Origin: Spirochaetota bacterium
GTDB lineage: Bacteria; Spirochaetota; UBA12135; COTS27; JAFLEE01
NCBI GenBank assembly: GCA_017302015.1
Contig: JAFLEE010000076.1
Location: forward strand, 1 to 24,969
Direction: 5' to 3'
Length of the DNA: 24,969 nt
Part shown: in pieces, positions 24,538-24,969 of the stretch
How positions within the stretch are numbered: the stretch's first letter is position 1
Layout: every line of letters starts with the position of its first letter
Translations under genes and position numbers: made by a program
The notes under the pieces: model-generated
What the model was told of the DNA's origin: nothing
The model's database searches: none
The model's input: only the letters and a program-made list of their open reading frames with translations

Positions 24538-24969
24538 GTGGCCACCGATTTCCAGACCCTGACCTCCCTCGTCGACCGGTTCCTCGACGCCTACGGGGAG
24601 GACCTCGTCAAGCAGCTTCGCGAACTGCGCTTCTACCCCAACCAGGCCGGTCCCGTCGACCGCCTGCTCCTGGAGAAGGACGAGATCATCGCCAAGGTCT
24701 CCGCCCTCAAGCAGAACCCGCTCTACCGCGTGCCCGGCAACCAGGGCGCCGAGGCCTACCGCGACTTCCTCTTCCAGGTCGAGGGCCTGGTGCGCCGGCG
24801 CATCGCCCCCCACCTCGAGGAGATCCGCAAGATCATCGGGGAAACCCAGGTGCGCTCCGGCTACCGCAACCGCATGTCGTGGGAAGTGGTCAAGACGCGC
24901 ATCAACCTGCTGGGCCAACTCGCCGAGGAGGTGCACGCCGCGCTGCGCGACTTCTTCCGCGTCCATTTC
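24538..24969 (+). CDS. Unrecognised helical protein (3' end outside the window)
   Basis: The first 144 codons of a gene I do not recognise. It starts with GTG one base after the aroE-STAS stop and continues open to the window end. The sequence (VATDFQTLTSLVDRFLDAYG ..., RVPGNQGAEAYRDFLFQVEG, RINLLGQLAEEVHAALRDFF) is amphipathic and helix-rich, with no signal peptide, membrane segment or nucleotide-binding motif in the visible part. Position directly after a STAS domain would suit a signalling partner, but that is only a positional inference. Confidence 0.7.
   Translation, partial: MATDFQTLTSLVDRFLDAYGEDLVKQLRELRFYPNQAGPVDRLLLEKDEIIAKVSALKQNPLYRVPGNQGAEAYRDFLFQVEGLVRRRIAPHLEEIRKIIGETQVRSGYRNRMSWEVVKTRINLLGQLAEEVHAALRDFFRVHF

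Overview
The window is chromosomal DNA from a GC-rich, flagellated bacterium with a Gram-negative-type envelope. That view rests on flgG, on lipoprotein and Sec-type signals, and on third codon positions dominated by C and G. I cannot name the phylum. The fused MalF-MalG permease, the membrane-anchored solute-binding protein and the number of unrecognised proteins suggest a poorly sampled lineage. I see no tRNA, rRNA, CRISPR array, insertion sequence or phage gene.

Layout. (1) 1-703: 3' truncated flgG on the minus strand, then a 467-bp spacer holding a long inverted repeat. (2) 1171-2097: exported ankyrin-repeat protein, meeting tail to tail a minus-strand pair (3781-2063 metzincin-like protease; 5028-3850 alpha/beta hydrolase). 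(3) 5029-5263: divergent spacer with three hairpins and a candidate promoter. (4) 5264-11077: a four-gene carbohydrate-type ABC importer operon: MalK/UgpC-like ATPase, TPR lipoprotein, anchored solute-binding protein with an EF-hand-like loop, and one polypeptide carrying both permease domains. A six-hairpin glycosidase-like protein (13402-11078) converges on it, with stop codons abutting as TGATCA. (5) 13655-17543: REC-PilZ protein, guaB, dapA and a PIN/NYN-like nuclease, all tightly spaced behind an apparently leaderless promoter with a 14-bp palindrome upstream. (6) 17544-18215: noncoding, dominated by a 179-bp tandem repeat (2.4 copies, about 86% identical, fixed period) rich in hairpins. 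(7) 20085-18216, minus strand: queF, queC and a translationally coupled membrane protein with an internal duplication. (8) 20116-20750: strong consensus promoter, an extremely acidic protein with nine tandem pentapeptides, and a possible terminator. (9) 21073-24969: mtnP, a small membrane protein, an RluA-type pseudouridine synthase, an AroE-STAS fusion and an unrecognised partial gene, all overlapping or nearly so.

Together the genes cover sugar or glycan uptake and hydrolysis (region 4), GTP, lysine and c-di-GMP-linked functions (region 5), queuosine biosynthesis (region 7), and methionine salvage with shikimate synthesis and RNA modification (region 9). The strongest candidates for something undescribed are the 179-bp structured tandem repeat, the AroE-STAS in-frame fusion with an internal ribosome binding site, the queC-coupled duplicated-domain membrane protein, and the PilZ-guaB overlap.
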